DNA from: JABMMZ01 sp044357345
Lineage (GTDB): Bacteria > Bacteroidota > Bacteroidia > NS11-12g > UBA955
Assembly (NCBI GenBank): GCA_044357345.1
Contig: JBIKPR010000046.1
Location: 1 to 21,909 of the forward strand
Reading direction: 5' to 3'
DNA length: 21,909 nucleotides
A program made the position numbers and the translations under genes. The notes under the pieces are model-generated. The model was not told where the DNA came from. It did no database searches and saw only the letters and a list, made by a program, of their open reading frames with translations. Shown here one piece after another: positions 1-8,318 of this stretch; position 1 is the stretch's first letter; each line of letters opens with the position of its first letter.

Positions 1-2366
1 CTTATGTAAATTGATGAATAGTGCAATTCGGGCATATTATTATATGGCAAATAAAAGGAATTATTATAAAGGTAATTGGGTAATAAAATCAATCCAAAAT
101 GATTCATCACATAACATAATTCATCAGACGATAGAATTGAATTATTTAGACTTAATGAATCTAGAATCTCTTTTAAATTCTCATTTTCATAATAGTTTAA
201 TTCTGCAAAATCATTCATGTTACTCAAATAGGTATCTTTAAATTCAAGCAATGAATCCACCCTGATTTTATATTTCTCTAAATAGAATTCAAGATTAGGA
301 ACATACTCTCCAGTTTTACTTAAAATTCCCCAATCACCATTTTTTACCACCAATATGTAATCACCTAAAAAGCTACTTACGTCATCAAATTGAGGTTCTA
401 CTAAAACCACTCCATTCCAATCGGCTAAGCCATATTTCCCTTTGTTGTAGAGCAATACTCTATCAGTATCTCCATAAAACAATGAATCGTAGTTGAACGG
501 AATTATGGTCTTACCATAATGGTTGATCATTCCAAATTTCCCACCAATTGAAACTATTGCCCTGCCATTTAAAAACAAATTTGGAAAATAAATTACAGTA
601 TCAAAAATCAATTCACCTTTTAAGTTTTTCAAACCCCAATTATTGCCTTCAAAAAAGTCAAAACTGTAGTCTTCTACTTCAGTTTCTTCAGGTAAAGATA
701 AATATTTTTTAACCCAAAAAACCTCATGCAGTGGGTCCAAATCTGAAATGGCTGCATAGCTTGTATCACCGATAATTTTGAATTCATTGGTGATTAATGC
801 TGCATTGCCATTGCCTGTAATTGCATAAGTATAGCCGTATTTCAAGGTTCCAACTTCGGAAAAATCATTTAAGAATTCAATATTTGGAATGCTATCAAAA
901 TTAACGCGACCTTTTACTGTTTCGTTGCTAAAAAACCAAGTACTCGCATTTAATTTTTTAATTGAAAACTCAGGGTAAAGTACAATTTTAAAGTTCCTAT
1001 CAATTAAACCACATAAATCATTTTCATCATCAGATTCCTTGCATATTAAGGCCAATCCATATTCAAAACGGATAGGATATTTTGGAACTGTTAAAGTAGA
1101 TTTATATAAAAAAGTGACATTAGAGTCTTTCACTAGAACTAAGACATCATCATAAATAAAGATATCATCGTAAATGAAAGAATGGAGAATTTTGTTTTTA
1201 TCATCGACAAGACCAAACTTATCATCTTTTTGAGCAATAAAACATTGTTTTTTCTTTTCATCCTTATCAATTAAAAAAGGAATGAATTTTTTGTACATTT
1301 CTTTGATTACAATTTTTCCGTTCTCATTTTTCAAGCCATATAAATCCTTGCTTTTAAAAATGAATTTTGCCGTATTGGATAAATGTGGCAAAAGTTGAAA
1401 TGCATTTTTATTTCCTTCTGCAACAATTTCACCAAGTGCATTAACAATCAAATCTTTATCAATACAATTAACTAGAGCCAATCTTTCATTTCCATTAATT
1501 TGTGTTTCGAATGAAAAACTTAGCTCTAGATTTGGGTCATTTCGACTTACTAAAACGTCTCCTTTATGATTGATTAAATCCAATTGTGTGGTCTTAATTT
1601 TACTTAATCTTTTATTTGCCCAAAAAGATTTATCCGAAAAACTTGACTGTTCAAACTTTGCATAATTTGCTTGGGTAATAAAATTTCCATTAATATGAAC
1701 GAGTCCAAATACATTTGAATCTAGGTCATTAAACAAGTCGTTGTAATCCAGAAATGAGTATACAAAAACTGGCTTAAAACTGTTTTGATTAAATTCATAT
1801 AAGACATTAAATTGAGGATTTAAAATGACACCACTCGAGTCCGCCAAACCTTTTAATCCCAAAGAATCACTTACAATTAAAAAATGTTTATCTACCTTGA
1901 AACTGAGATTACAAAATGGAATGGTGAAAGCATTGGTTTGGGCACAAAAGACGCCTTGATATTTGTCTTTGCTTAAAACAAAGTAATCATTCTTGGCAAA
2001 ATAATGGAGTGTATTACCATAAGGTGCATAATCTTGAACCGGATGCAATTCATCGTAAATAGGTTCAATGAAATACTTTCCATCTTTTCGTATTATTCCG
2101 GCTTTAGAATGATGTCCTATATTAAAAAACCTCTGGTCTGTATAATTCTCACCTATATAATCGAATGAAGGTTTGATGACCCATTCATTGTTCATGTTTT
2201 TTAAGCCGTATAGACAGTTGACATTGTCTTTGGCAACATGCAAAGTGGCAGAATCAAAATAATTATCCTTAGATTGACTCAGAATATTTTCAACATTTAG
2301 AAATAAAAAAAAAGCCAGCAAAATTGCGAGCTTATTATATTTCTTAAAATTTAAGGCAAGAATCAT
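1..2366 (-). CDS. WG-repeat exported protein, C-terminus cut by the window edge
   Basis: I read an open frame from an ATG at 2366 down to base 1 without a stop, about 788 codons, so the end lies outside the window. The N-terminus is a signal peptide: a short basic start, a hydrophobic stretch around residues 13-24, then a probable cleavage site near residue 30. From about residue 53 to 685 there are some nine or ten WG/KWG-type repeats of the form (Y/F/W)G-L-(x)n-G-x-(V/I)-(I)-x-P-x-(F/Y)-(D), for example YGLKNMNNEWVIKPSFD, FGLVHINGNFI and KYGLADWNGVVLVEPQFDDV. The last 100 residues in view lack the repeat. WG repeats are common in exported Bacteroidota proteins and probably form a beta-rich binding surface; the ligand is unknown. 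The start lies 4 bp after the stop of the metallo-hydrolase, so it is probably the last gene of that operon. Confidence 0.85.
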   Translation of the reverse strand, partial: MILALNFKKYNKLAILLAFFLFLNVENILSQSKDNYFDSATLHVAKDNVNCLYGLKNMNNEWVIKPSFDYIGENYTDQRFFNIGHHSKAGIIRKDGKYFIEPIYDELHPVQDYAPYGNTLHYFAKNDYFVLSKDKYQGVFCAQTNAFTIPFCNLSFKVDKHFLIVSDSLGLKGLADSSGVILNPQFNVLYEFNQNSFKPVFVYSFLDYNDLFNDLDSNVFGLVHINGNFITQANYAKFEQSSFSDKSFWANKRLSKIKTTQLDLINHKGDVLVSRNDPNLELSFSFETQINGNERLALVNCIDKDLIVNALGEIVAEGNKNAFQLLPHLSNTAKFIFKSKDLYGLKNENGKIVIKEMYKKFIPFLIDKDEKKKQCFIAQKDDKFGLVDDKNKILHSFIYDDIFIYDDVLVLVKDSNVTFLYKSTLTVPKYPIRFEYGLALICKESDDENDLCGLIDRNFKIVLYPEFSIKKLNASTWFFSNETVKGRVNFDSIPNIEFLNDFSEVGTLKYGYTYAITGNGNAALITNEFKIIGDTSYAAISDLDPLHEVFWVKKYLSLPEETEVEDYSFDFFEGNNWGLKNLKGELIFDTVIYFPNLFLNGRAIVSIGGKFGMINHYGKTIIPFNYDSLFYGDTDRVLLYNKGKYGLADWNGVVLVEPQFDDVSSFLGDYILVVKNGDWGILSKTGEYVPNLEFYLEKYKIRVDSLLEFKDTYLSNMNDFAELNYYENENLKEILDSLSLNNSILSSDELCYVMNHFGLILLPNYLYNNSFYLPYNNMPELHYSSIYI

Positions 2367-2370
2367 GGCA

Positions 2371-3141
2371 TTATATATGAAGTTCCAGACCATCATAAGC
2401 CAAATGGAAGCCATCTGGTAAATTCGCATCCACTTCATGGTGTAATCCCAACTGATGGCTGATATGGGTAAAATAGACCTCAGGTATTTCTAATTCTTGT
2501 CCTAAAGCAATAGCCTCATCGAGGGTAAAATGGCTGATGTGTTTTTCTCTTCTCAGTGCATTTAGCACCAATACTTTAGAGCCTTTGATTTTTTCTTTTT
2601 CAGAATCAGAAATAAAATTGGCATCGGTGATGTAAGTAAAATCATTGATTCGAAAACCAAGCACGGGCATTTTATAGTGCATCACTTCAATCGGTTTGAG
2701 GCAAACATCTCCAACATAGAAATTCGAATTGTTTTCGATGGTATTTAAATGTATTTCAGGAATTCCTGGATATTTAAAATCGGAGAATACATATTGATAC
2801 TCGCGTTTGAGGGCCGTTTGAACTTGAACACTTGCATAAACATCAATGGCTCTTTTATTGATGTAATTAAAGGCACGAATATCATCCATACCTGCAATAT
2901 GGTCTTTGTGTTCGTGGGTAAAAACTAGGGCATCGAGTGACTTGGTTTCAGAACGCAACATTTGTTGACGGAAATCGGGACCACTATCAATGACAATGGT
3001 TTTACCTGCACACTCAACTTTAATGCTGCTGCGAAGACGTTTATTTAAAGGGTCAGTACTTTGACAAATTCCACAAGGGCATGCAATTAAGGGTACACCT
3101 TGAGAAGTTCCAGTTCCTAAAAAGGTGACCTTGGTGTGCAT
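2371..3141 (-). CDS. MBL-fold metallo-hydrolase, PhnP-like
   Basis: 256 residues, full length for the PhnP/COG1235 branch of the metallo-beta-lactamase fold. Visible metal ligands: H76, H78, D80 and H81 in THEHKDH, H155, D173 (ITDAN) and H226 (FTHISHQ). The N-terminal GTGTSQGVP loop is followed by C21, C23 and C26, the spacing of the structural zinc cysteines of E. coli PhnP, which hydrolyses cyclic phosphodiesters such as phosphoribosyl 1,2-cyclic phosphate. No other phn gene is present, so a role in phosphonate use is not supported; a general cyclic-nucleotide or phosphodiester hydrolase is the safer call. No signal peptide, so cytoplasmic. The start codon shares one base with the stop of the upstream gene (TAATG), a typical translational coupling. 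The fold is certain; the substrate is not. Confidence 0.9.
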   Translation of the reverse strand: MHTKVTFLGTGTSQGVPLIACPCGICQSTDPLNKRLRSSIKVECAGKTIVIDSGPDFRQQMLRSETKSLDALVFTHEHKDHIAGMDDIRAFNYINKRAIDVYASVQVQTALKREYQYVFSDFKYPGIPEIHLNTIENNSNFYVGDVCLKPIEVMHYKMPVLGFRINDFTYITDANFISDSEKEKIKGSKVLVLNALRREKHISHFTLDEAIALGQELEIPEVYFTHISHQLGLHHEVDANLPDGFHLAYDGLELHI

Positions 3142-3722
3142 TATAATTCCTCTTCAAAAGCAGCATCTTGTGATCCATCAAATTCATCCGGCTCCTCGTC
3201 AGAATCTTCACCTTCTTCGCCAAAACCTTCTTCATCAAAATCCTCGTCAATCATTGGCGCATGTTTGCTAACCAATTTATTGGCTATTTCATCAAACTCA
3301 TTTTCATCAACAGTTTTGAATCTTCCAATTCCCTCATTTTGTTTCGGGGCTTTTCCTGCAGATTTGAAAACAAATGGATATGCAATTCCGCTGACATCGT
3401 TTTGGATACTTTGCAATTCAATATTCAAGGTCCAATTTTCATTGAAATCTGTGATAAAGATAAATTTTTGGTGAGGATCATTAATATGGTCTTTCAATTT
3501 AGACGTTTCCATCAACAATTTCCCAGTGTCTTTGAGGCTTATTTCCTTGCCTTTTCTCCAATTGTCATCAGAACAATAAAACGAGCTTGGCAAATCTTTT
3601 TTAAACCCAATAGAATCTAGAACTACTTCGTGTAAACTTAAAAACGAAGCGGAAGGTGCTATGTCAATAACACGAAAGATATCTTCTTCTTCTTCAAACC
3701 AAACTTTAAAACGGTAAATCAT
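3141..3722 (-). CDS. pRiA4b ORF-3-like protein with acidic tail
   Basis: 193 residues. The N-terminal 130 resemble the plasmid pRiA4b ORF-3 / IS1096 passenger family: an opening MIYRFKVWFE strand, a leucine-rich helix with SLHEVVLDSIGF, then an FY.SDDNWRKGKEI segment and later KFIFITDFNENWTLNIEL. Despite the family name nothing here points to a mobile element; this type of gene is common in Bacteroidota chromosomes and its biochemical role is not known. The last 35 residues are very acidic, with runs of D and E broken by G, F and S, and look disordered. No signal peptide, so probably cytoplasmic. It is the first gene of a three-gene run: it overlaps the metallo-hydrolase start by one base and has its own promoter inside the end of cca. 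Confidence 0.75.
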   Translation of the reverse strand: MIYRFKVWFEEEEDIFRVIDIAPSASFLSLHEVVLDSIGFKKDLPSSFYCSDDNWRKGKEISLKDTGKLLMETSKLKDHINDPHQKFIFITDFNENWTLNIELQSIQNDVSGIAYPFVFKSAGKAPKQNEGIGRFKTVDENEFDEIANKLVSKHAPMIDEDFDEEGFGEEGEDSDEEPDEFDGSQDAAFEEEL

Positions 3723-3730
3723 ATACTTTG

Positions 3731-3762
3731 CAAATGTAATTATATTTTTATTTTTTCTTCAA
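3731..3762 (-). promoter_or_regulatory. Bacteroidota-type promoter for the ORF-3 / hydrolase / WG operon
   Basis: On the minus strand TTG (3762-3760), 21 bases, then TACATTTG (3738-3731), matching the Bacteroidota -33 TTG / -7 TAnnTTTG layout. Eight bases separate the -7 box from the ATG at 3722, so the leader would be only a few nucleotides. The -33 element lies inside the last codons of cca. No Shine-Dalgarno is visible. Confidence 0.5.
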
Positions 3763-5170
3763 TGCCCATTTCATTGGCTTTTTTTATTAAAAAAAGCATG
3801 GCAGATTCTTTATTATCCTCAACATGACCGTCGAGGATTGCTTGTTTAACAATGGCTTTCAGATTGCCGATATCTTCTTTCTTAACGATATTAAAAGTAT
3901 TCATGATGTCTAAACCAGTAACTGGTGGCTGCCAGTTTCTCAAGTAATCGCGTTCTAGCACATCTTTAATTTTAATTTCGACTTGAGCGAAGTTCTTTTT
4001 AATGCGCTCAACCTTCTTTTCATTTTTGCTGGTAATATCGCTTTTGCATAATAGCATTAGAGAATCGATATCTTCTCCAACCTCCATCATCAAACGTCTC
4101 ACTGCGCTATCTGTAACAATTTCTTGGGATAAAACGATAGGTCTTAAATGCAACAAAACCATTTTCTCAACAAATTTCATTTTCTCGTTAAGCGGTAATT
4201 TCAACTTAGAAAAAATCGGCTTAACCATTCGACTTCCTTTGTCTTCGTGTCCATGAAAAGTCCATCCTATGCCTTGCTCAAAGCGCTTGGTTGCGGGTTT
4301 TGCAATGTCATGCAATATGGCAGCCCAGCGCAACCATAAGTCTTTACTTAACATTGCAAGATTATCTAGAACCTGCAGGGTGTGGTAAAAATTATCTTTA
4401 TGGCTCAGGTTATTTCTTGTGTCAACGCCATACAAATCGACCAATTCAGGGAAAATCAATTTCAACAAACCAGTATCAAATAAATATTCAAACCCAATGG
4501 AGGGCATTGGAGATAGAATTATTTTATTGAGTTCGTCTGTTATCCTTTCTTGTGAAATGATTGAAATTCTTTCTTTATTTCTTTCAATCCCTTCGAATGT
4601 TTTCTCATCGATTCTAAATCCCAATTGTGAGGCAAATCTTATGGCCCTCAGCATTCGCAAAGGGTCGTCGCTAAACGTCGTATCAGGATCAAGAGGCGTT
4701 CGGATTATTTGTCTATCCAAATCATCGATACCCCCAAACGGATCTAGCAATTGTCCAAAATTAATTTCATTCAAAGAGATGCCCATTGCGTTAATCGTGA
4801 GGTCTCTCCTATCTTGGTCATCTTTCAGAGTTCCCTCTTCTACCAAAGGTTTGCGGCTATCTTTTCGGTAACTTTCTTTGCGGGCGCCAACAAATTCTAT
4901 AATTAAATCATTGTATAAAATTTGAGCAGTTCCAAAGTTCTCAAAGTAACTCAACTTAACTTTTTTCAAGTCCGACGCTACTTTTTTCGCAAAATCAATT
5001 CCTTTACCTACTACAACAATATCAATATCCTTACTTTCTCTTTGCAGGTAAACATCGCGAACAAAACCACCAATCAAATATATTTCAATCCCCTCTTTAT
5101 CGGCAACACGACCTATTCGGCGAAACAATTCATCATATTCTTCAAACAGGTTGGGGCTTGGAAAATTCAT
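3740..5170 (-). CDS. cca: tRNA CCA-adding nucleotidyltransferase with HD domain
   Basis: Adds or repairs the 3' CCA end of tRNAs in the cytoplasm. The class II nucleotidyltransferase signature is clear: LIGGFVRD at residues 32-39, then D48 and D50 in KDIDIVV (metal ligands), RRDLTINAM, a GG-turn segment LDPFGGIDDL, the DDPLRMLRAIRFA motif and QERITDELNKI. An HD-type phosphohydrolase half follows, with LHDIAKP and FHGHEDKGS. 476 residues from the chosen start. A longer reading begins at 5197 and adds nine residues (MPKFMYFCA), but a TAnnTTTG box falls inside that stretch, only four bases before the ATG at 5170, so I prefer 5170. A single full-length enzyme is typical of Bacteroidota. The gene is divergent from the amidohydrolase, and its 3' end carries the -33 element of the next promoter. 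Confidence 0.95.
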   Translation of the reverse strand: MNFPSPNLFEEYDELFRRIGRVADKEGIEIYLIGGFVRDVYLQRESKDIDIVVVGKGIDFAKKVASDLKKVKLSYFENFGTAQILYNDLIIEFVGARKESYRKDSRKPLVEEGTLKDDQDRRDLTINAMGISLNEINFGQLLDPFGGIDDLDRQIIRTPLDPDTTFSDDPLRMLRAIRFASQLGFRIDEKTFEGIERNKERISIISQERITDELNKIILSPMPSIGFEYLFDTGLLKLIFPELVDLYGVDTRNNLSHKDNFYHTLQVLDNLAMLSKDLWLRWAAILHDIAKPATKRFEQGIGWTFHGHEDKGSRMVKPIFSKLKLPLNEKMKFVEKMVLLHLRPIVLSQEIVTDSAVRRLMMEVGEDIDSLMLLCKSDITSKNEKKVERIKKNFAQVEIKIKDVLERDYLRNWQPPVTGLDIMNTFNIVKKEDIGNLKAIVKQAILDGHVEDNKESAMLFLIKKANEMGIEEKIKI

Positions 5171-5174
5171 CGCA

Positions 5175-5182
5175 CAAAAATA
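5175..5182 (-). promoter_or_regulatory. -7 box upstream of cca
   Basis: TATTTTTG on the minus strand fits TAnnTTTG and ends four bases before the ATG at 5170. If the start of transcription lies 5-6 bases past the box, as the riboswitch promoter in this window suggests, the mRNA begins at or next to the start codon. No TTG at the usual distance upstream is visible. Confidence 0.35.
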
Positions 5183-5272
5183 CATAAATTTAGGCAATCG
5201 AAGCGTTGAAAATGATTGAATTTCAAATTGAAACTGATACTTAAATACAAAACGTAATCTTGAATTAAGTTT

Positions 5273-5280
5273 TATATTTG
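5273..5280 (+). promoter_or_regulatory. -7 box upstream of the amidohydrolase gene
   Basis: TATATTTG fits TAnnTTTG and lies 13 bases before the ATG at 5294, giving an expected leader of under 10 nucleotides. The only near TTG (5260-5262) is too close for a standard -33 element, so only the -7 half is supported. Confidence 0.35.
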
Positions 5281-5293
5281 AAGCCTTAATATT

Positions 5294-6970
5294 ATGAAGA
5301 TATTTTTAATTTCATTCAGCCTTGCCTTATTAGGACTTGCTTGTCAGAACAAGAGTAAAACTGTGGTAGACCGCATTATTTACAACGCCCATATTATTAC
5401 GATGGATGATTCGTTGCAAGAAGCCGAAGTGATGGTGGTAAAAGATGGGAAAATACTTGCAATAGGAAACAATTCACTATTAGAGAAATATACCTGCAGA
5501 AGAGGCAATATGCAAGATCTAAAAGGACAATATGTTTATCCAGGTTTAATCGATGCCCATTGCCATTTTTACGGCTATGCCAAGACACTTTTAACTTGTA
5601 ATTTGGTTGGGACAAAATCTTGGGATGATGCTTTAAACCGCTTGGACACCTTTGTTAAAAACAATCCAAGTACATGGATTCAAGGTCGTGGTTGGGATCA
5701 AAACGATTGGGCCACCAAAGAATACCCAAGCAATGACAGTTTAAACAGACGATATCCAAATACACCAGTCATATTAAAAAGAATTGACGGACATGCTGCC
5801 ATCTGCAACAACAAAGCTCTAGAAATAGCGGGGATTATACCTGAACAAAGTTCATCGATAAAAATATTACTACTGCCTGCAATAAAACAAATTGATGGCG
5901 GAGAAATTATCCTGAAAAGTGGGATTCCTACTGGTGTATTAATAGACAATTCGGTTGACTTGGTGCAAAAACATGTGAAAGAACCCAGCCAAGAAGAACT
6001 TGTTAAAGTCCTTCAGAAAGCAGAAAAAGAATGCTATGCCTATGGTTTGACAACTCTAGCCGATGCTGGTCTTGATTTGAAAGAATGCGTATTTTTAGAC
6101 TCAATATCCAATCAGAAGCTATTATCAATATACTTATACCTTATGCTAAATCCTAATGAAGCAGGTTTAAACTATGCGCAAAAAAATGGGATATTAGAAA
6201 ACAACAACACCTATATAGGAAGTTTTAAATTGTATGCAGATGGTGCACTAGGAAGCAGAGGTGCAAAGATGAAGCGTGACTATTGTGACCAACGCATGCA
6301 TGCTGGAATGTTAATGAACAGTCCTAAGTATTATGAAGACTTTTGCAATACTGTATTTAACAAAACTCAATACCAAGTAAACACCCATTGTATTGGCGAT
6401 TCGGCCAATAAATTGATTTTAGATTTATATGGTAAATTATTAAACCCAAAGGAAGACAGACGATGGAGGATTGAACATGCACAAATATTGGATCCTAAAG
6501 ATTTTTATTTATTTGGCAAATATGGAATCATTCCAAGTGTCCAACCCACCCATGCCAGCAGCGATGCTCCTTGGGTTAAAGATAGAATTTGCGAAGACCG
6601 AATGGCTGGAGCATATGCTTATAAGACTTTATTGAAGCAAAATGGGTATTTACCTTTGGGCACAGATTTCCCTGTTGAATACATCAATCCATTTTATACT
6701 TTTTACAGCGCCGTATTTAGGCAAAATGCAAATATCCCAGAACAAAAAGCCTTTTTACCGAATGAAAGTTTAAGCCATTTAGAGGCTTTGAAAGGCATGA
6801 CCATTTGGGCAGCAAAAGCTTGTAAATTGGAGCATCGAAAAGGAAGTTTGGCCCAAGGAAAAGACGCTGATTTTGTGGTAATTGATAAGAATTTATTGAC
6901 GATTAAAAAAGATGATCTGTTAAAAACAAAAGTCATTTCAACTTATAGAGCTGGCGTTAAAGTATATTAA
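5294..6970 (+). CDS. Lipoprotein amidohydrolase, YtcJ / Amidohydro_3 type
   Basis: 558 residues. The start is set by a lipoprotein signal peptide ending in a LGLAC lipobox with C17, so the enzyme is periplasmic and membrane-anchored. The mature part is a metal-dependent TIM-barrel hydrolase flanked by the small beta domain of the family. Visible ligands: D87-A-H89-C-H91 (the HxH pair), K312 in FKLYADGALGSRGA (the candidate carboxylated lysine), H365 in NTHCIGD, H395 in RIEHAQ and D458 in GTDFP. Members of this family cleave amide, formyl or carbamoyl groups from varied small molecules; the substrate cannot be read from the sequence. Compared with the usual motif, the stretch before the GGEI segment (around residues 186-200) seems slightly expanded. 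It stands alone: cca is divergent, and the GNAT gene converges with a 25-bp gap. Confidence 0.9.
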   Translation: MKIFLISFSLALLGLACQNKSKTVVDRIIYNAHIITMDDSLQEAEVMVVKDGKILAIGNNSLLEKYTCRRGNMQDLKGQYVYPGLIDAHCHFYGYAKTLLTCNLVGTKSWDDALNRLDTFVKNNPSTWIQGRGWDQNDWATKEYPSNDSLNRRYPNTPVILKRIDGHAAICNNKALEIAGIIPEQSSSIKILLLPAIKQIDGGEIILKSGIPTGVLIDNSVDLVQKHVKEPSQEELVKVLQKAEKECYAYGLTTLADAGLDLKECVFLDSISNQKLLSIYLYLMLNPNEAGLNYAQKNGILENNNTYIGSFKLYADGALGSRGAKMKRDYCDQRMHAGMLMNSPKYYEDFCNTVFNKTQYQVNTHCIGDSANKLILDLYGKLLNPKEDRRWRIEHAQILDPKDFYLFGKYGIIPSVQPTHASSDAPWVKDRICEDRMAGAYAYKTLLKQNGYLPLGTDFPVEYINPFYTFYSAVFRQNANIPEQKAFLPNESLSHLEALKGMTIWAAKACKLEHRKGSLAQGKDADFVVIDKNLLTIKKDDLLKTKVISTYRAGVKVY

Positions 6971-6995
6971 ATTTGATTAATGACCTAAAGCTTTA

Positions 6996-7541
6996 TTAGG
7001 CACACTCATTTTGAATTTGGAAATATTCCTGTTTGCTAAGTTTGTATAAATAATCCAAACGTTTCAATTCCGTATTGTAATATTCGCTCACAAAATTTAG
7101 ATGTTTCTCAATGATTTTTAGAGAAGCAATGTTAAAAGAATCGGCTTCAGCAGAGACAGATTCAGCATGTTCATTTTCAAATGCATGTTTCACCAAACCA
7201 TTAAACACTTCACTGCCAATACCTAGGCGCCAAAACTTTTTATTCAGTCTGTACCCAAGTTCAATTTCATTCTCAGAATTGATTGATAAAACACAAATGC
7301 CAATAAAATCTTGTGTTAATTTATTTTCGATGGCCCAAATCCAAAATTTATTATCGGGAGCATCGTATTGTTGAATAATTCGGTTGAAATCCAATAAACT
7401 TCTTTCGGCGTCAATACCATTGGTTTCGGTATAAAACATCACCTCATCATCTCCATGTAAATTAGAAAATTCCAAAAGGTCTGTTAAAGTTAATCGTCTA
7501 ACAAGTAATCTATTGGTTTGAAATACTGGTAAAATTTGCAA
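6996..7541 (-). CDS. GNAT N-acetyltransferase, RimJ/RimL-like, TTG start
   Basis: 181 residues with the layout of the Acetyltransf_3 group: an opening TNRLLVRRLTLTDL strand-helix, the middle ELGYRLNKKFWRLGIGSEVF segment with a GIGSE turn in place of the usual Q/R-x-x-G-x-G/A acetyl-CoA loop, and a C-terminal NIASLKIIEKHLNFV helix. It should transfer an acetyl group to an amine, possibly a protein N-terminus or a small molecule; the target is unknown. The start is a TTG at 7541. A TAA stop lies in frame only two codons upstream, and the next ATG (residue 35) would remove the first strand, so a non-ATG start is the best reading. It is 132 bp downstream of the muramidase-like gene, with its own candidate -7 box in that gap. 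Confidence 0.85.
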   Translation of the reverse strand: MQILPVFQTNRLLVRRLTLTDLLEFSNLHGDDEVMFYTETNGIDAERSLLDFNRIIQQYDAPDNKFWIWAIENKLTQDFIGICVLSINSENEIELGYRLNKKFWRLGIGSEVFNGLVKHAFENEHAESVSAEADSFNIASLKIIEKHLNFVSEYYNTELKRLDYLYKLSKQEYFQIQNECA

Positions 7542-7643
7542 TTATTTTAGAAATTAAGTGACTTTGAATTAAAACTAATTTAACCACACTTAAAATTTAA
7601 TAAAACGAAAAAGCACTGGTTACATTTCGAAGAAATATTCCTA

Positions 7644-7651
7644 CAAATGTA
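7644..7651 (-). promoter_or_regulatory. -7 box upstream of the GNAT gene
   Basis: TACATTTG on the minus strand fits TAnnTTTG, about 100 bases before the TTG start at 7541. No TTG is found at the expected -33 distance, so it is a half-supported promoter. The box sits in a small inverted repeat (CTACA / TGTAG, 7642-7653). Confidence 0.3.
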
Positions 7652-7673
7652 GTGATAATTTAATAATAAATTT

Positions 7674-8318
7674 TTAATGTTTATCGAACCAATCCATATA
7701 TTTCAAGCCTTTGTTGCAATAATTTGGATCATGGGTTCTTGAAATCCCGCTAATAGGGAAAAATGAACCAGCGTTGTGTATATGAAAAGCATCTTTAAAT
7801 TTCTTTTCCCGAAGGGTCGCACCATAGGTTAAATCAATCCATTTTGCTCCGTAATAAACGGCTTGATCGCCACGAATATCTCTAATTTTAATATCCAACA
7901 ACAAACATTTGTAACCCATTAACTGAAAAGGCCCCCAACTGCTTGCTAAATTTTTAAGCGCTTCATCATTTGCATCTTTAAGCATATCAGGCATTACATG
8001 CTCATAGTTGCTTAATTCTTTAAACTTTACTTTTTTTAATTTGCGGTAAACATGTTCTTCAAAACGTTCTTGAAACTTCTTTTTACCACTGCATTCAAGC
8101 ATGCATAAAGCTTTAAGGTATGAAGCGGAAATACCGAACACATTGGCTGCGCTGTCTATTGCCCTTCCATAGTTTTTAAGTACCATGTCGGTTCCGCCTT
8201 TTGTGTCTTCAGGACCGAAAGACTTACCAGGCCTTAACAATGGCAGTGCATACATTAAAAACACCACCAAAGACAGAAGTATAATAAATAAAATAAATAA
8301 TGGTTTTAGCGATTTCAT
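7674..8318 (-). CDS. Membrane-anchored muramidase-like protein
   Basis: 214 residues. One hydrophobic segment at residues 7-28 serves as signal anchor, so the rest faces the periplasm. The body resembles lysozyme-fold muramidases of the PF11860 type: LKALCMLECSG with E75 as catalytic candidate, then RFEEHVYRKL (compare the LFERHVFYR segment of that family), ASSWGPFQLMGY at 126-136, and a C-terminal HNAG...HDPNY segment like the substrate-binding end of transglycosylase folds. It probably cuts, or binds, peptidoglycan glycan strands. The match is by eye and partial: the usual ESSG is ECSG and the peptidoglycan-binding domain often found in the family is absent. The ATG overlaps the TGA stop of the cytochrome/monooxygenase gene (ATGA), so it is probably co-translated with it. 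Confidence 0.6.
   Translation of the reverse strand: MKSLKPLFILFIILLSLVVFLMYALPLLRPGKSFGPEDTKGGTDMVLKNYGRAIDSAANVFGISASYLKALCMLECSGKKKFQERFEEHVYRKLKKVKFKELSNYEHVMPDMLKDANDEALKNLASSWGPFQLMGYKCLLLDIKIRDIRGDQAVYYGAKWIDLTYGATLREKKFKDAFHIHNAGSFFPISGISRTHDPNYCNKGLKYMDWFDKH

Noticed and set aside
11..241. Short plus-strand frame at the left edge
   Set aside because: It runs opposite the uninterrupted WG-repeat protein frame and has a TTG start and no recognisable feature.
2371..3141. Phosphonate (phn) pathway enzyme
   Set aside because: The protein fits the PhnP fold and zinc cysteines, but no other phn gene is near, so the pathway is not claimed.
3136..3474. Serine-rich plus-strand open frame opposite the ORF-3-like gene
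   Set aside because: It is the antisense shadow of the acidic D/E-rich tail; composition, lack of family features and the strong gene on the other strand rule it out.
3141..3722. Mobile element, because the family is named after pRiA4b ORF-3 / an IS1096 passenger gene
   Set aside because: No transposase, terminal repeats or target duplications nearby, and the gene is embedded in a tight chromosomal operon.
6984..7000. Inverted repeat CCTAA / TTAGG between the convergent amidohydrolase and GNAT genes, as a bidirectional terminator
   Set aside because: The stem is only five base pairs with a seven-base loop and no T-run follows; too weak to call.
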